A DNA stretch of 64,000 nt, from the NCBI RefSeq assembly GCF_020740795.1, contig NC_067312.1, positions 65,988,905 through 66,052,904 of the forward strand. The letters are read 5' to 3'. Made by a program: the position numbers and the translations under genes. Positions 49,571 through 60,887 of the stretch are shown piece by piece. The notes under the pieces are model-generated. The model searched no databases, had not been told where the DNA came from, and saw only the letters and a program-made list of their open reading frames with translations. How positions within the stretch are numbered: position 1 is the first letter of the stretch; every line of letters begins with the position of its first letter. This DNA is from Apus apus. Lineage: Eukaryota; Chordata; Aves; Apodiformes; Apodidae.

Positions 49571-51779
49571 CCTCCAGGCCCCACCGCCTCTGGAAAGAGA
49601 GGCGGCCCTACTGCCAGCCCTCTTCCTCATTCCACGGTCTAGGGTTCAGGTGCCTCCCTGTATCCTCTTACCGGTGTGTGATTGGCCCCATGCCCATCTC
49701 TTATCTCCCAGCTCGGTTTTCTTTCTGCCCTCTCCCTCCCCTTGCACTCCCTTGCCCTTACTGACTCTTTTTCCACCCCCCCCCCCCAGAGTGGTGCTGC
49801 CCAGCAAGGCACAATCGGGAGCTCCCACCCAGCGCTCCAGATTGTGGCTCTGCTTCCTATTATAACTTTCCCTTTGAGCAACACGACCTGGGCTGTACTG
49901 TTTTTTCTCTTGGCTCTTTTTTGAAGGCTGCAGGACGGGCGATAATGACTAACGCTGTGCCTGTAAATGTTAGTTTCCTTTGGCTGTGCCGCTCACGGTG
50001 GCTGAATCCAGCTTCCAGCAGACTGCTTATGTGGGAAAGTCCTTCTCTGCTGTCCCAGATGACTCATCAGAGATGAGTTTTTGTAGCTCGTCTGTTCAGG
50101 CAGACTTTTTTTTTTTTTTTTTTTTTAAATAAAGGCTCTGTCCTTCCAGTGCAAAACACTGCAGAGCTGTCCAGTTGCAATAGGGAACATCCTTTACACA
50201 CACAAAATTTTGCTGCAAAGAGGAAGGCGATCAGCTTTATGGTGCATGAAAAAATGGATTCAGTTTCAGAGAGGGAGTTATATGCCAAATGTTAGAGGAT
50301 GATTTTTTTAATTGTTCGGTCACTGCAGTACACTGCCAGGGGAGATTTTGGAGTCTGTATTGTTTGAGGTTTGCTAAAAAACATGTTAGATAAATGTCGG
50401 TCATGAATGGCTTAAGGAAAACTGATACAGACTTGGTGCACAAACAGTGTGAAGTTGATGGTTTGAAGTAATGTTTTGAAGTCTTTTCCAACCTTATTTT
50501 CTGTGTTTACTATCCAAATTGCTTTTCTTAAGTGTTTAATAGGCCCTTTATTGCTTTTTATGAATTTGAATTGCTGTTCCCTGTTACATTCTTAAATGAA
50601 AATGCAGGCTCGTTTGTGGATAATGTGAGACCAAAAGCAGAAGAAATAGAGAATCAGATGCTCTAAATATCTCGTTTGCTCATAGGTTTCAACTAACTGA
50701 TTTTGTTTTTCAGTGAAATTTTGTGTTCCAGTGTAAGAACACGTGATGTTAATAGTACGCCACTGAACCTTTCATTTGCTTTCCTTACGTGTGCCAAGAT
50801 GTGGTACAATAATTGAGCTTTGTATCCCATATACGTAACTGAAGTATAAAAAATGGTTGTTAATTCCTTAGCCTTGAGCAATTGTGTCTCTCCTCAGGAA
50901 GTCCAAATCAAAGGGTACTTGCTGAATATTTTATCAGCAACAGTTTTGTCTGGTATATCGATTGGAGAAACCTTGCTGCCAACAATACAGCATTACATTA
51001 ATGTCTAATGTCTGTCTTATCCTCTCATTTATCATTAGCAATGAATGTTGTTTCCTCATCTGCCATTGTCTTTATGCTTCCCCCTCTGTTATTTCCTCCT
51101 AAGCATTCCTGGAGCAGGAGTCCATTAGACATTCCTTCATGTTGTCTTCTTGTTTCTCCCTATGTAGCTTCATTGTGGTCTTTGACATGCAGTCTCTCTT
51201 ATCATGGCTCCTCACCCTCATTCCTTATGTCTTTGTTTCTCAGGTTGATTTCTCATTAAGTTTATTCTTCAGCTCTCTAGCCTATTTGATCGTCATGTGC
51301 TAATCCTAAATTTTGTTTCTGAGAGAAGTGATTACTTATGTTTTGATTTTGCCAGCCATCTTATCTGATTACTGCATCTGCAAGTCCCTTTCTCCTAACT
51401 GCTACCTCCTCATCTCATTTATGATAGTGCACCTGCCTGTGACTGGTTGTTGAACCAAGTAGATATTTTTTTTGATCTTTCTAACTCTTATTTCATACTC
51501 AATTATCCATTTTCCCCCCCAATGCATTTCCCAGTTCTTTTGCTTTGCAGGTTGTGTGGAGCTCTCTGCCTTAGGCTTTTCCCTGTATCTCTTCCCCTGC
51601 AGAATCTAAAGGTTTACAGGGAAAAACTGATTAGAATTGACATGTTTACCTTTCCTCAGTGCTCTTGCCTGCTTCTTGCAGTGATGGAGTCTTGTGTTTG
51701 CACTCTGCTTTTAATGACTTCAACTTCTTAGCCTGACCCCAAAGCACCCTTCTTTCAATTTTTCTGTTTTAACTCCAAA
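49571..51779. other. Intron: pyrimidine-rich sequence with a T21 run
   Basis: Contains a C12 run at 49776-49787 directly before AG (a strong-looking acceptor), a T21 run at 50106-50126 followed by AATAAA at 50128-50133, and T/C-rich sequence from about 51000. A weak CR1-like terminus ('AAGTCTTTTCCAACCTTATT') lies near 50479-50498. No exon can be confirmed. Confidence 0.4.
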
Positions 51780-52620
51780 TTTATGGGGTTTACCTCTTGT
51801 TGCCATCTTACTCCCTTACTAATTTTATTCTGGGTTGCTGTCCTCTGTCCTTAAAACTGACAGTCAACTCTAGTGTTCTTTCCTTCTTTTCCAAACCCTT
51901 GGAACCTGAAAATTTATGTTTGTGGTCCTACATGCTCACCTCTTTCTGCTAAATTCCTTCCAATCCCATTTCTGTCCTCTGCTGAAACTGCATTAAGACC
52001 TCTACAGGCTCCTTATGGCCAAGTTGCAAGGATTCTACTCATTTCTTACCCTTCTTGACCTCTGCTGCTTTCCATACTGTCTGTAATGCTCTACAACTTG
52101 ATGTCTTATTTTCCCTGGACTTCTGTAATACTGTCCTCTTGTTATTCTTCACTGCCTTCTACTCTGCAATTATTATTCTCCTTTACTGCCACCTGATCTT
52201 GTATTTCCAGTGTTTTTTGCTCCTTTGGTTAATTTACGTCCTCTTCTACCAAGTTTTTCAACATGGAACTGCTATGAGTAATGCTAACTTAAATTTAATA
52301 CAGCCAGCATGCTTGTTCTTTTCTGTTGTTCCACTGCTGTTCTGCAAGTTGAAGTGCTTCAATCTGGAATACTTCTTTTCAACATGTTTGGTTTTTTTTC
52401 CATTTTGGTCTTACTCCATGCTCGCACGTAGTTCTTTCACTTCCCTTGGTGTAGTATCTTCTGTGATCTGTGCTTCTTTTTTTTTATCATTACAACCAGA
52501 GTTCTTGTTTACACGTCGTTCCCTTTCAGTGTTAGAACTATGTCAACCTCTTTATTTCTTTAGCTGATGACACTATTCTCTACTTACCTAGGTGGACTTA
52601 GCTCTATTTTGTTTTGCGTG
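51780..52620 (+). mobile_element. Ancient L2/CR1-clade LINE, reverse transcriptase region, heavily decayed
   Basis: The plus strand retains the order of reverse transcriptase landmarks of an old, pyrimidine-rich LINE family. 'TTTCCAAACCCTTGGAACC' (near 51889) is the 'SKLLE' block. Near 51955-51995 a 'CCAATC.CATTTCTG..C...CTGAAACTGCATTAA' stretch is the 'QSGFRP..STETAL' block. Near 52045-52090 'CTTGACCTCTGCTGCTTTCCATACTGT' is the 'LDLSAAFDTV' motif A. 'GCTGATGACACTATTCTCTA' at 52563-52582 resembles motif C (ADDTILY) in another frame. Spacing between A and C is longer than usual, so there may be an insertion. The 170-codon hydrophobic frame at 52055-52567 is residue of this element. It is much older than the CR1 3' copies. 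Confidence 0.6.
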
Positions 52621-55600
52621 CTGTCTCTTGGCTCTCACCAACTTGAAGCTTAAGCCTGTTGGGCAAACCTTGTGTGATGTCAGCTGCACTTCACAGTTGT
52701 CTTAGTCCAGGTACTCTTCATTGATGTAGTTACCAGATCATCCTAAAACTTCTTTGTACTGTAGTGACTTGGCTGAAAAGTACTAACATATGAGATTGCA
52801 ACCTTGTAAATGACAGGAGGGGAAAAAACCCAAATAACTCGTGTATCTCTTATTCTGCTGCTGGTTGCCAGTACCATTATGTGGTTTCAGCTCACTGTCA
52901 TGGCTCTATCATGAGCTTCTCAAGATAGGGACTTTTGTCTAGCTGCATCTCTTTCATCATGGATCTGCTGTGCAACAGAGCTTAAAGTTTCTCATTTTTG
53001 ATACAGATGGTTTTCTTGTGCTGTTTTGGAGGTGATTTTTCCTTCTGAAATGTTGAGGTCTTTTAAAGGTGCTGAAGCCCTGAGCTGACAGAATAATAAC
53101 AGTTCTTTCAAATCTTTAGTTCCATTAGAGAAGAAAAAGGGATTTTGCAGTCAAGTGGCAATACCCTCTTCCCTTTTTTTTTCTTTATCAGTGGTATTTT
53201 CTGATGTCTTAGACTGTTAGTCCATTATAAAATTGCTGGAGATACTGTTGGAGTTCGTAGCTCCCATGTCATCATAAACGGTAGGCTGTGCTGTAAGGTC
53301 TGTTTGATTTGAATAATCCATACAGCTTTTTGGGCTTTTTGGTGTGGTTTTTTTTAAGCAAGCAAACTTACTTTTTGGTGTAGCTCAGATGCTCCACTTA
53401 CATGATTTATAGCACAGCTCCACAAAGTTTGCCTTGTTATATTTGGAGAGACTAAATTTGTAGTTCTTGAAAGGAACAAGCGATGGGGAGAAGAGGACCT
53501 TGAACTGCTTTCTCTTGGGGTAGCTGTGATGTAGAATCCATTCTCCCTTCCTGGTCTTCCACAGTTGAAGAGGCTGATGGTAGTTAAAAAAGTGTTTCCT
53601 TTGACAAGATGCTACAGGAAACAAGATGATGTATTGAGGTCTCAGTGTTTTTGTTAGGTCTGGGAAATACTGTGTGTGTTTATTTTATCCTTACAGTTTG
53701 TATGTTACTGGCTTAATCCAAGATGTACATGAGGGAAGCTTGAAATCTTGCTGGAAATTGGGGCATGACTACTTTAAAAAAAGCATGTTATTCTGGGTCG
53801 TTAGTGGTGGCCTTGGTTTTTCCAAGACTAGAAGAATTTCTCCTGGTAAGAAGAGAAGAAGGCAGATCATCTTTCCCTTAAGCACCTGCTATCAAAACAA
53901 CACAGAATTACTCTGGACTGTCTAGTTAATATTTTTTTTATGTAATTCTGGTGAAACATGTCTTCCAAGCTGTTATGGACAGTACAGATCATTAGTTGTA
54001 CTTTAGCCATATCTGAAGTTGTCAGAAGTATTTAGGGGCATCAGACCAAGGCCACTTCATTTTGGGTATCGGTACCGTCACGGAAGAAGACCAGCTGATG
54101 AGCAGAAACCAAATGAGTTGTGAATTGTACTTTCAGGGGCTAGAAAGCTTGATTTCCCTTTCAACACGTCAGTAGATGAAGCTTTTCTTCTAGCCTCTGG
54201 CAAGTAGCCTCAGTTTGAAGGATGAAGCATACAAGCAGGATCTAAAAACAGTGCTGATGAGTCAGTCATCTCATGAAGTTGTTGACTACTTTTCTGTATT
54301 TCTGGTCAGTGAGCTCTATTCAGTTTCTGTGAAATATCAGGTATCCTTTCACAAATTCTTTCACAAGCAACTGCCCAGCTTTTGCAAGTAATTCCTTTTG
54401 ATCTTAGCCTAGAAAAAAATATTTCAACTATATAGCTACGTAGGAGTACTTTATCAAATTCATTGAGTTTTTTCCCACTGAGGACTAGCTCCTGCTGAAG
54501 TTCAGACTGTCTTTCAGTTGTGTCACATCTTAAAAGTTTTAGTTAGCACATCATTTTCTTCACTTTGTCAGGTAACTCAAAGACTGACTTTTTTTTAAGC
54601 TCTTAAAGAAATAAGTTTGTATTACAAGCAAGCATCGGACGTGACATCCTTACAAGACAAGTTTTTTGGTAAAGTGAGAAGAGTTTTGGGAAATATTAGC
54701 TTGCATTGTTAATCTAAAGCTTGTATTAATGTAAACAATTTGACTTCTAGAATGCTGTCAGCAGTCAGACTTTTAGCTTAGTAATTGTAAGGGTATACTC
54801 AGTATCATTCAACTGACCGCTTTTATTTTTCATTATGAAGAGCTGACAATGTTTGTTATGTAGCGAAGATGTCAGCTGTCTTTGTGCTGTTCACTATAAA
54901 GGTGAGCTTTGTACTATCTTTGCATGCTTTCTCTGTTGGGCTGACTATAATTTTTGTTCCTTTGAACTTAACTCAGCAATTTCTTTTGTGAAAATCAAGA
55001 CATACAAACCAACTTGACAGAAACTGTCTTTTGTTATTTTGCATTTGAATCTTTCTCACTTTAAGGAGCTGTTGAAAAATTGTGTAGGTCTTACGCTTTG
55101 CTTCTAAAAAATGGTTCTGCAGATTGGTTTCTAGCTGCTGACTAAACCAATTGTTATTTTTTACCTCTGTTTGATTAAACTATATGAGAGCTTTCTTGTC
55201 TATACATTTTAGAGAGCAAGTCTGTGTTGGTGAATATGTAATAGAGTTCTTCTAGGACCTGCAGCCACTTTAAAGTTTCACAGATTTATGAAGTAAATAA
55301 ATTCTATTACATTGATTGGCTTCCTGTCCCTAGGCCCCTCTTTTTGTGTGCTTGTTTTGGTTTTTATTTTGTTTATTTTTTTAATCTTCTAATTTCTAAT
55401 GTGAAATGAAAGTGTACAGTTGTATGGCAACAGCCTCAAGAACATCTGTATACATATTTAAGAAGAGGGAAGAGTCGGCTTCATTTGAAGTTCAGCTTTA
55501 CAGTCCTGAGATGAAATTTTTCTGCCTTAATGTGATTTCAGCACTCAGTGTGCAATGCCATAGGAGATGATTGCAGTGTATAGGAAAGTTGAGATTCCAT

Positions 55601-56675
55601 GCTGCATTTTACATGCTAGCTGTTGCGATTTTAACCAGTAATATTGCTAGAATATGGTGGAGTGTCACAGCAAGCAGAACATGGTGGCTTGTGCCTGATA
55701 TCTTCTGGTAATAAATATGATGAAGTTCGGCAGCTGTTTACAGCAGCAGTGAACTCTGGCCTGTTTGGTTTTTTTTTGCTTGGTTTTTTTTTAGGTTTTG
55801 TTTTGTTTGGGATTTTTTGGTTTGGTTTTGTGTTGTTTTTTTTTTCAAATTGTAACCACTTTTGCTGCTTTCCAGATATACTATTTGACTGAGGAAGAGA
55901 CCTCTGAATGTTGTATTCAGATTGGAAACCCATTAAAATATTTTCTTCAAGGTCATGATAACGATGTCCTGGGAATGCTCAGTCAGACTCCCCCTAGCTT
56001 GCTATGAAAAACTGCAGAATAATTGCCTGCTTAAAAGGAAGTATGATTATGTAATAAGTTAAGGGCTTGATATGTTCTTTCTCTTTGCATTCTCCTCCTA
56101 CCCTTTCTTCTATAAATCAGATAAAGCCTTCTTAGCGTTGGTTCCTATTAATCTAATACGCTTTCAATGTCCTCAAGCACTACCCTCGTACTGTAATCCT
56201 GAGTGGTTTTCTTTCTTGTTATGCCAGAATTTTGGATCTGTAAGTCAGGATTTTATTTAAGAAGCTATGCAAGCTGTTTTTCTTTTTTTCCCAAAAAAAA
56301 CTAAGATCAAAGTTTTTTCTAATCTTCATTAGAGGAAAAGGGAGGGAAAACGGTTCTGAGAAGCTTTTATTGTGCTGATGGCATCCTTTGTTTGTGACTG
56401 AATATAACTGTGGGCTTCTTAGTTTGTAGCATTTTGCTGCCTTTCAGCTTTCATATGCAATGATCTAGAAGAATGTGTATGACCAATTAAACAGTTCATA
56501 ACATTCACTGTAGTGGCACACGGACCATACTTCTCTTGACTCATGCATATGCGAGTCTCTAACCTTGCAGACCCCTCCACCAAGTAGACCTTCACCTCTG
56601 GAAGGTAGGAGGCTCTTCTGCCAGGGTTGTGAATGCAGTACAAAAATATGTGATTTTGTTCTTCTCAATTGACAG
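52621..56675. other. Intronic sequence, mostly unassigned
   Basis: T-rich plus strand with no named repeat. A 149-bp segment at 53697-53845 has a good acceptor (polypyrimidine then TTACAG) and a GTAAGA donor, but it needs an incoming phase 2, which exon 1 does not provide. A GTTTT/GGTTTT-rich low-complexity stretch lies at 55765-55850. Confidence 0.4.
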
Positions 56676-56737
56676 GCCCATTTGGATGTAGGATGCGTTT
56701 TGAAAGAATACTTAGGAAACTGCTGTGAATGTCTTCA
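56676..56737 (+). CDS. Candidate internal exon (62 bp)
   Basis: The acceptor TTTTGTTCTTCTCAATTGACAG and the donor CA|GTAAGT are both close to consensus. In the phase left by exon 1 (phase 0) the segment is open for 20 codons, including 'GCVLKEYLGNCCECL'. If real, it would extend the protein with further cysteines and leave phase 2. It is short and chance splice-site pairs are common in introns. No homology is known to me. Confidence 0.2.
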
Positions 56738-58821
56738 GTAAGTGGCAAAATTGTTTTCACAGCAGTACTGTGGAAAGACTGTACTGCTGGAAGACAGCAC
56801 TGTGGAAAGCAGTACTGTTTAAGAGCCATGAACTCTTAAAAGAGCTGTGTTTTTTTTCTTGGATTCTGGCTGTACACACCTTAAAAGGGGAAAAAATATT
56901 CTAGGAAAAAATTGTTCCTCACACATGAAGACAGTGCAGAGCAGGGACAGCACTTTCTGTGGAATGTCTTTCATCTTCTGTGGAGAAGACTAACTGAGGA
57001 GTTCTGCTTCCCTTGTTTTCTTTTCTTCTAATGTGTTAGCTTTATCACACATTACATTTGGAAACAAAGTGTGTGTTGTGTGGTTGGATGATGTTATACT
57101 AGTCCAAAGTTTGAACATACTTTGCTATTTAGGACTTGTGATCTCATCTGAAATTCTGTTAAACAGGTTGATGTACAAGTAGAAAATTGAATGTGATGAA
57201 CTAACTTGTGTACCTTCTAAATATCTTAAAAACTAAACTGTTTTGGTTTGGTGGGGTTTTTTGAGGTTAGTTTATTATGGTTTTTTTGCATGACTGTTTT
57301 TTATTAATAGGTAAGAACGGTCAAAGTACCAAACATGCTTCGAAATTGGTATTTTAATGCCCTAGAGATACATTACTGTGGTATTTCTAAGGTGTCCTGA
57401 TTTATTGTTCCTTTCAACAAGAACTGAACAACCTGTAATGCAGAAAAGAAACACAAAGAATGTTTTTGGGGTTAAAAAATGGGTTTCTGTCTGCAAATGG
57501 CCGCCTTTCTAAACTTTTAACTTCTCAGCAGGGTGCTGATCATGTCAGCTCTGTATTTATCAGCTATGGTATGTTTCAAGATAAATATTTAAGTTGCAGG
57601 CTGAGGTGGAAGCATGTAATAAAGGCATTTTAGATCCAATGTTTAATATGAATAGACTGAAAAGATGAGTGAAAGATGATGTACAACATAGCATATGTCA
57701 GATTCGTAAGTGAAGGCTTCCAGTATGAGTTCTCAGAGTAAACATGTTTATATTACACCATCAATAATGTTGTTGTAACTGCTGTCTTATGTGCTCTTAA
57801 TTTTGTTTATGTAATGTTGAAAATTCATAAATAATGCCTTCAGAGTATGAGGACATCCATAAAACAGGTGTAGGAACATTGAATTGGTTGTATGCTTAGT
57901 GTCTGAAGAGAAGCAAGGTATAAATTTATTACCCTTGGGTGGGTATCTTTAAAGCAGCATTACACCTCTAGAAAGCTTTTAATAGCATGATCTCTTGAGT
58001 TTCATACTAATAAAGAGCAAATGCAACTTTTGAGTGGGCTAGGCCTTGGAGAACAAGTGGTGATGTGGAGTTACTAGGCAGATGAGGAAGTGGGTGTTTG
58101 TATGTAAAGTACTGGCACGTGACTGAGTAAAACTGAAAAGCATGACTAACGTCTGCTTTGCCGTAAATTGAAAAATAAAGCATTTTTTAAATGAGTCTGA
58201 AGCAGAAATTCCACGAAACCAGGTACTAGACACCACTGTTATTTGCATATTCTGTAATGCATTGCCTTTTGGAACAGCCCAGAGGCCTCTGGCTTGTTAT
58301 GTAGAGGATAGTGTCATCATGGAGGGCACTTGCAGGGAACTGTGTGTATGATTTTCCATTCTTTTTAGAGACAACTGCCACTTGTAACTGTAATAGTATT
58401 ACAGTGACAAGCTCACTTGTCCCTGGAAGTGGGTGACTTAACTTCGGTTCTGTAACTCTGGGAGAGTTAGCCTCTGCCTCCCAGGAGAATGCTATGATCA
58501 GCTGGCTGTTTTGGGTAGGAGCAATACTGCTCTTCCCCAGAGGTCTACACTTAGAATTTTTTGGTGTGTTTATAGATGTAATTTTTATTGATACAAGATG
58601 GTGCATTCTTTCAGAGATCTGGTATAGTTTAATAGAAGTCTGAGTTTGCTGGTGTGTGTTCCTCCTCTAGTAATGAAGACATAGCAATAATTTACTGTGT
58701 AATAGATTAGGTTTACTTTAAAGATGAGAGGTTAATCAGAATTTGTGCTGACCTGTAGCAAGCTACTGCTTGGTGCTTTGTCTGAACACCTATAGTTCAT
58801 GCTCAGGAAGTCAGTAGGTAA
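56738..58821. other. Intronic sequence, unassigned
   Basis: No named repeat. A short cluster of imperfect CAGTACTG words (56762-56820) is described in the findings. A 126-codon minus-strand frame at 58226-58606 has no motif. Confidence 0.4.
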
Positions 58822-59482
58822 CTGTGAGACATGATCTACCTGGACTTCTCCAAGGCTTTTGATACAATTCCAAATAGCCTCTTCCTGGAGAAACTGACTC
58901 ATTACAGCCTTGACAAGTGGTCTGTGAGGTGGATGGGGAACTGACTGACAGACCCTACCCAGGGTGACAGTAAATAGTTCCTGCTCAGACTGGCAACAGG
59001 TCACAAGTGGGATCCCCCAGGGATCAATACTGGGCCCAACACTATTCAACATCTTCATAAGTGACCTGGATGTTGGGATCAAGAGCACCTTGATGAAGTT
59101 TGCTGATGACCCCAAGATGACTGGAGAGGTTAGCAATGCAGAAGGGAGGGCCGCCCTCCAGGATGACCTGGGCAGACTGACGGGCTCGGCTACCAAGAAC
59201 CTTATGCAGTCATGTGAAAAAGACAAGGGGTAATGGGCACAAGTTCCTCCTGGGGAAATTCCGATTGGACATGAGGTAGAATTTTCACCATGAGAACAGC
59301 CAAACATTGGAATAATCTCACAAGGGAAGTGGTAGATTCTTCACATTGGACAGTTTTAAGTCTCATCTTGACAGGGTGCTGAGCCATCTCATATAAGCTA
59401 TAGTAGTACCTAGAAAGGTTGGACCAGATGATCCTTTAGGTCCCTTCCAGCCTGGCATTCTGTGATTTTGTGATTCTGTGTT
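58822..59482 (+). mobile_element. CR1 LINE fragment with reverse transcriptase remnant
   Basis: It starts in motif A ('MIYLDFSKAFDTIPNSLFL' in the plus strand at about 58831) and breaks frame near 58940. It then resumes with motif B ('TSGIPQGSILGPTLFNIFIS') and motif C ('KFADDPKM', FADD at 59099-59110). Near 59205 the sequence jumps from the region after motif C to the 3' UTR-proximal 'GACAAGGGGTAATGGGCACA', an internal deletion of several hundred bp. It ends with 'CATTCTGTGATTTTGTGATT'. This is an older subfamily than the copies at 16.7 or 22.5 kb. Confidence 0.92.
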
Positions 59483-60209
59483 GCATGCACTTTCTCAGGT
59501 CAGTAATTATCCACTGAGTTGGCCGTGTATGCAGACAAATGTTCTGTTTTTCATTAAATTATTAATGACTTACGTTTTTAATGACACACACTTAGTCTAC
59601 ACCTGTAATTGGTATCACATGTTTTAACCACTTTGAGGTCAAAATGCAGTTCAGGTGCACCATACTGTTCATCTTACTCACTTATAGTGTAATATTCTTA
59701 ATGAAAGGAGGGAATTGGCTGGTTACTTCATTTGATGTCAAAATGGCTACAGCTACTTACAGAACAGGGCACGTATGTGAGATATTAAAACTTTGGAAGG
59801 TAGATATAATATATATGAGAGGCAGAGGATCAGAAGAGGTAAAAAATTTCTGTTTGTGTTCACGAGTGGATGGATTTATTTTGTGAATTTACCATTAAGG
59901 AAAGGTCAAACAATTAATGAATGTAAATGCTGAAAGCAGTGGTGAAGTTTCCATTTGCTAGGTCTCTGTCTAGCAGTGCTGTAACCCACCAGTTGAACCA
60001 ACAGAAGTTTGAGAAATTGCAGGTGTTCTGAAAATCATGGTATGAGCTGTTAAGGGGAGAGTAGGCCAAATGCTGAACTGCCTGAGGATGACAGGATCTT
60101 AAAGAAATTAGGTAAATTTAGGCCTTATTGTTTAGATGAATGAGTCAAAATGTCTTTGTATTCAGTATTCCATAGGAAAAAAGTGGCTATTTCTAAATGT
60201 AGAAAATAT
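59483..60209. other. Unassigned spacer between two CR1 copies
   Basis: About 730 bp of intronic DNA with no recognised repeat. The 80-codon frame at 59644 is not supported. Confidence 0.45.
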
Positions 60210-60887
60210 GAATCACAGAATCCTAGGGGTTGGAAGGGATCTCAAAAGATCACCTAGTCCAACCCCCCTGCCAGAGCAGGATCACCCAGAGCACATCACA
60301 CAAGAACATGTCCAGGTAGGGTTTGAATGTCTTCAGAGAAGGAGACTCCATGACCTCTCTGGGCAGCCTGTTCCAGTGCTCTGTCACTCTCACAGTAAAG
60401 AAGTTCTTCCTGATATTCACATGGAACCTCCTGTGCTCCAGTTTGCATCTGTTGCCCCTTATCCTATCACTGGTCATCACTGAAAAAGGCTTGGCTCCAT
60501 CATTCTCCTGACACTCACCCTTAACATATTTGTAAACATTGATGAGGTCACTCCTCAGTGTCCTCCAAGCTAAAGAGGCCCAGCTCACTCAGCCTTTCCT
60601 CATAAGGGAGATGTTCTGCTCCCTGAATCATCTCTGTGGCTCTGTGCAGGACACTTTCAAGCAGTTCCCTGTCCTTCTTGAGCTGAGGAGCCCATAACTG
60701 GACACGATATTCCAGATGCGGCCTCACCAAGGCAGAATAGAGAGGGAGGAGAACCTCTCTTGACCTACTAACCACACCCTTTCTAATGCACCCCAGGATG
60801 CCATTGGCCTTCTTAGCCACAAGGGCACATTGCTGGCTTATGGTCATCCTCCTGTCCACCAGGACCCCCAGGTCCCGTTCTCCTACA
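60210..60887 (-). mobile_element. CR1 LINE fragment, sister of the 11.5 kb copy
   Basis: Reversed CR1: 'GAATCACAGAATCCTAGGGG' is the 3' end, followed by the same body as 11492-12175 in the same orientation. By eye most positions are identical. It retains about 20 bases (near 60638-60657) deleted from the 11.5 kb copy. The minus-strand frame 60548-60859 ('[20 protein letters not shown]') is the ORF2 C-terminus. It stops abruptly at 60887 by 5' truncation. Confidence 0.95.

Noticed and set aside
49051..49764. 237-codon plus-strand open frame
   Set aside because: Falls in the C-rich decayed minisatellite of intron 1. It is Pro/Leu/Ser-rich because of composition and has no recognisable domain.
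52055..52567. 170-codon multi-membrane-like protein
   Set aside because: Hydrophobicity comes from the T-rich strand of an ancient L2-clade LINE. The motif A remnant lies in it, and the frame lacks motifs B and C.
53697..53845. Exon-like segment with a good acceptor and a GTAAGA donor
   Set aside because: Needs incoming phase 2, which the phase-0 end of exon 1 does not provide; in phase 0 it stops after 11 codons. Chance splice-site pairs are common at this scale.
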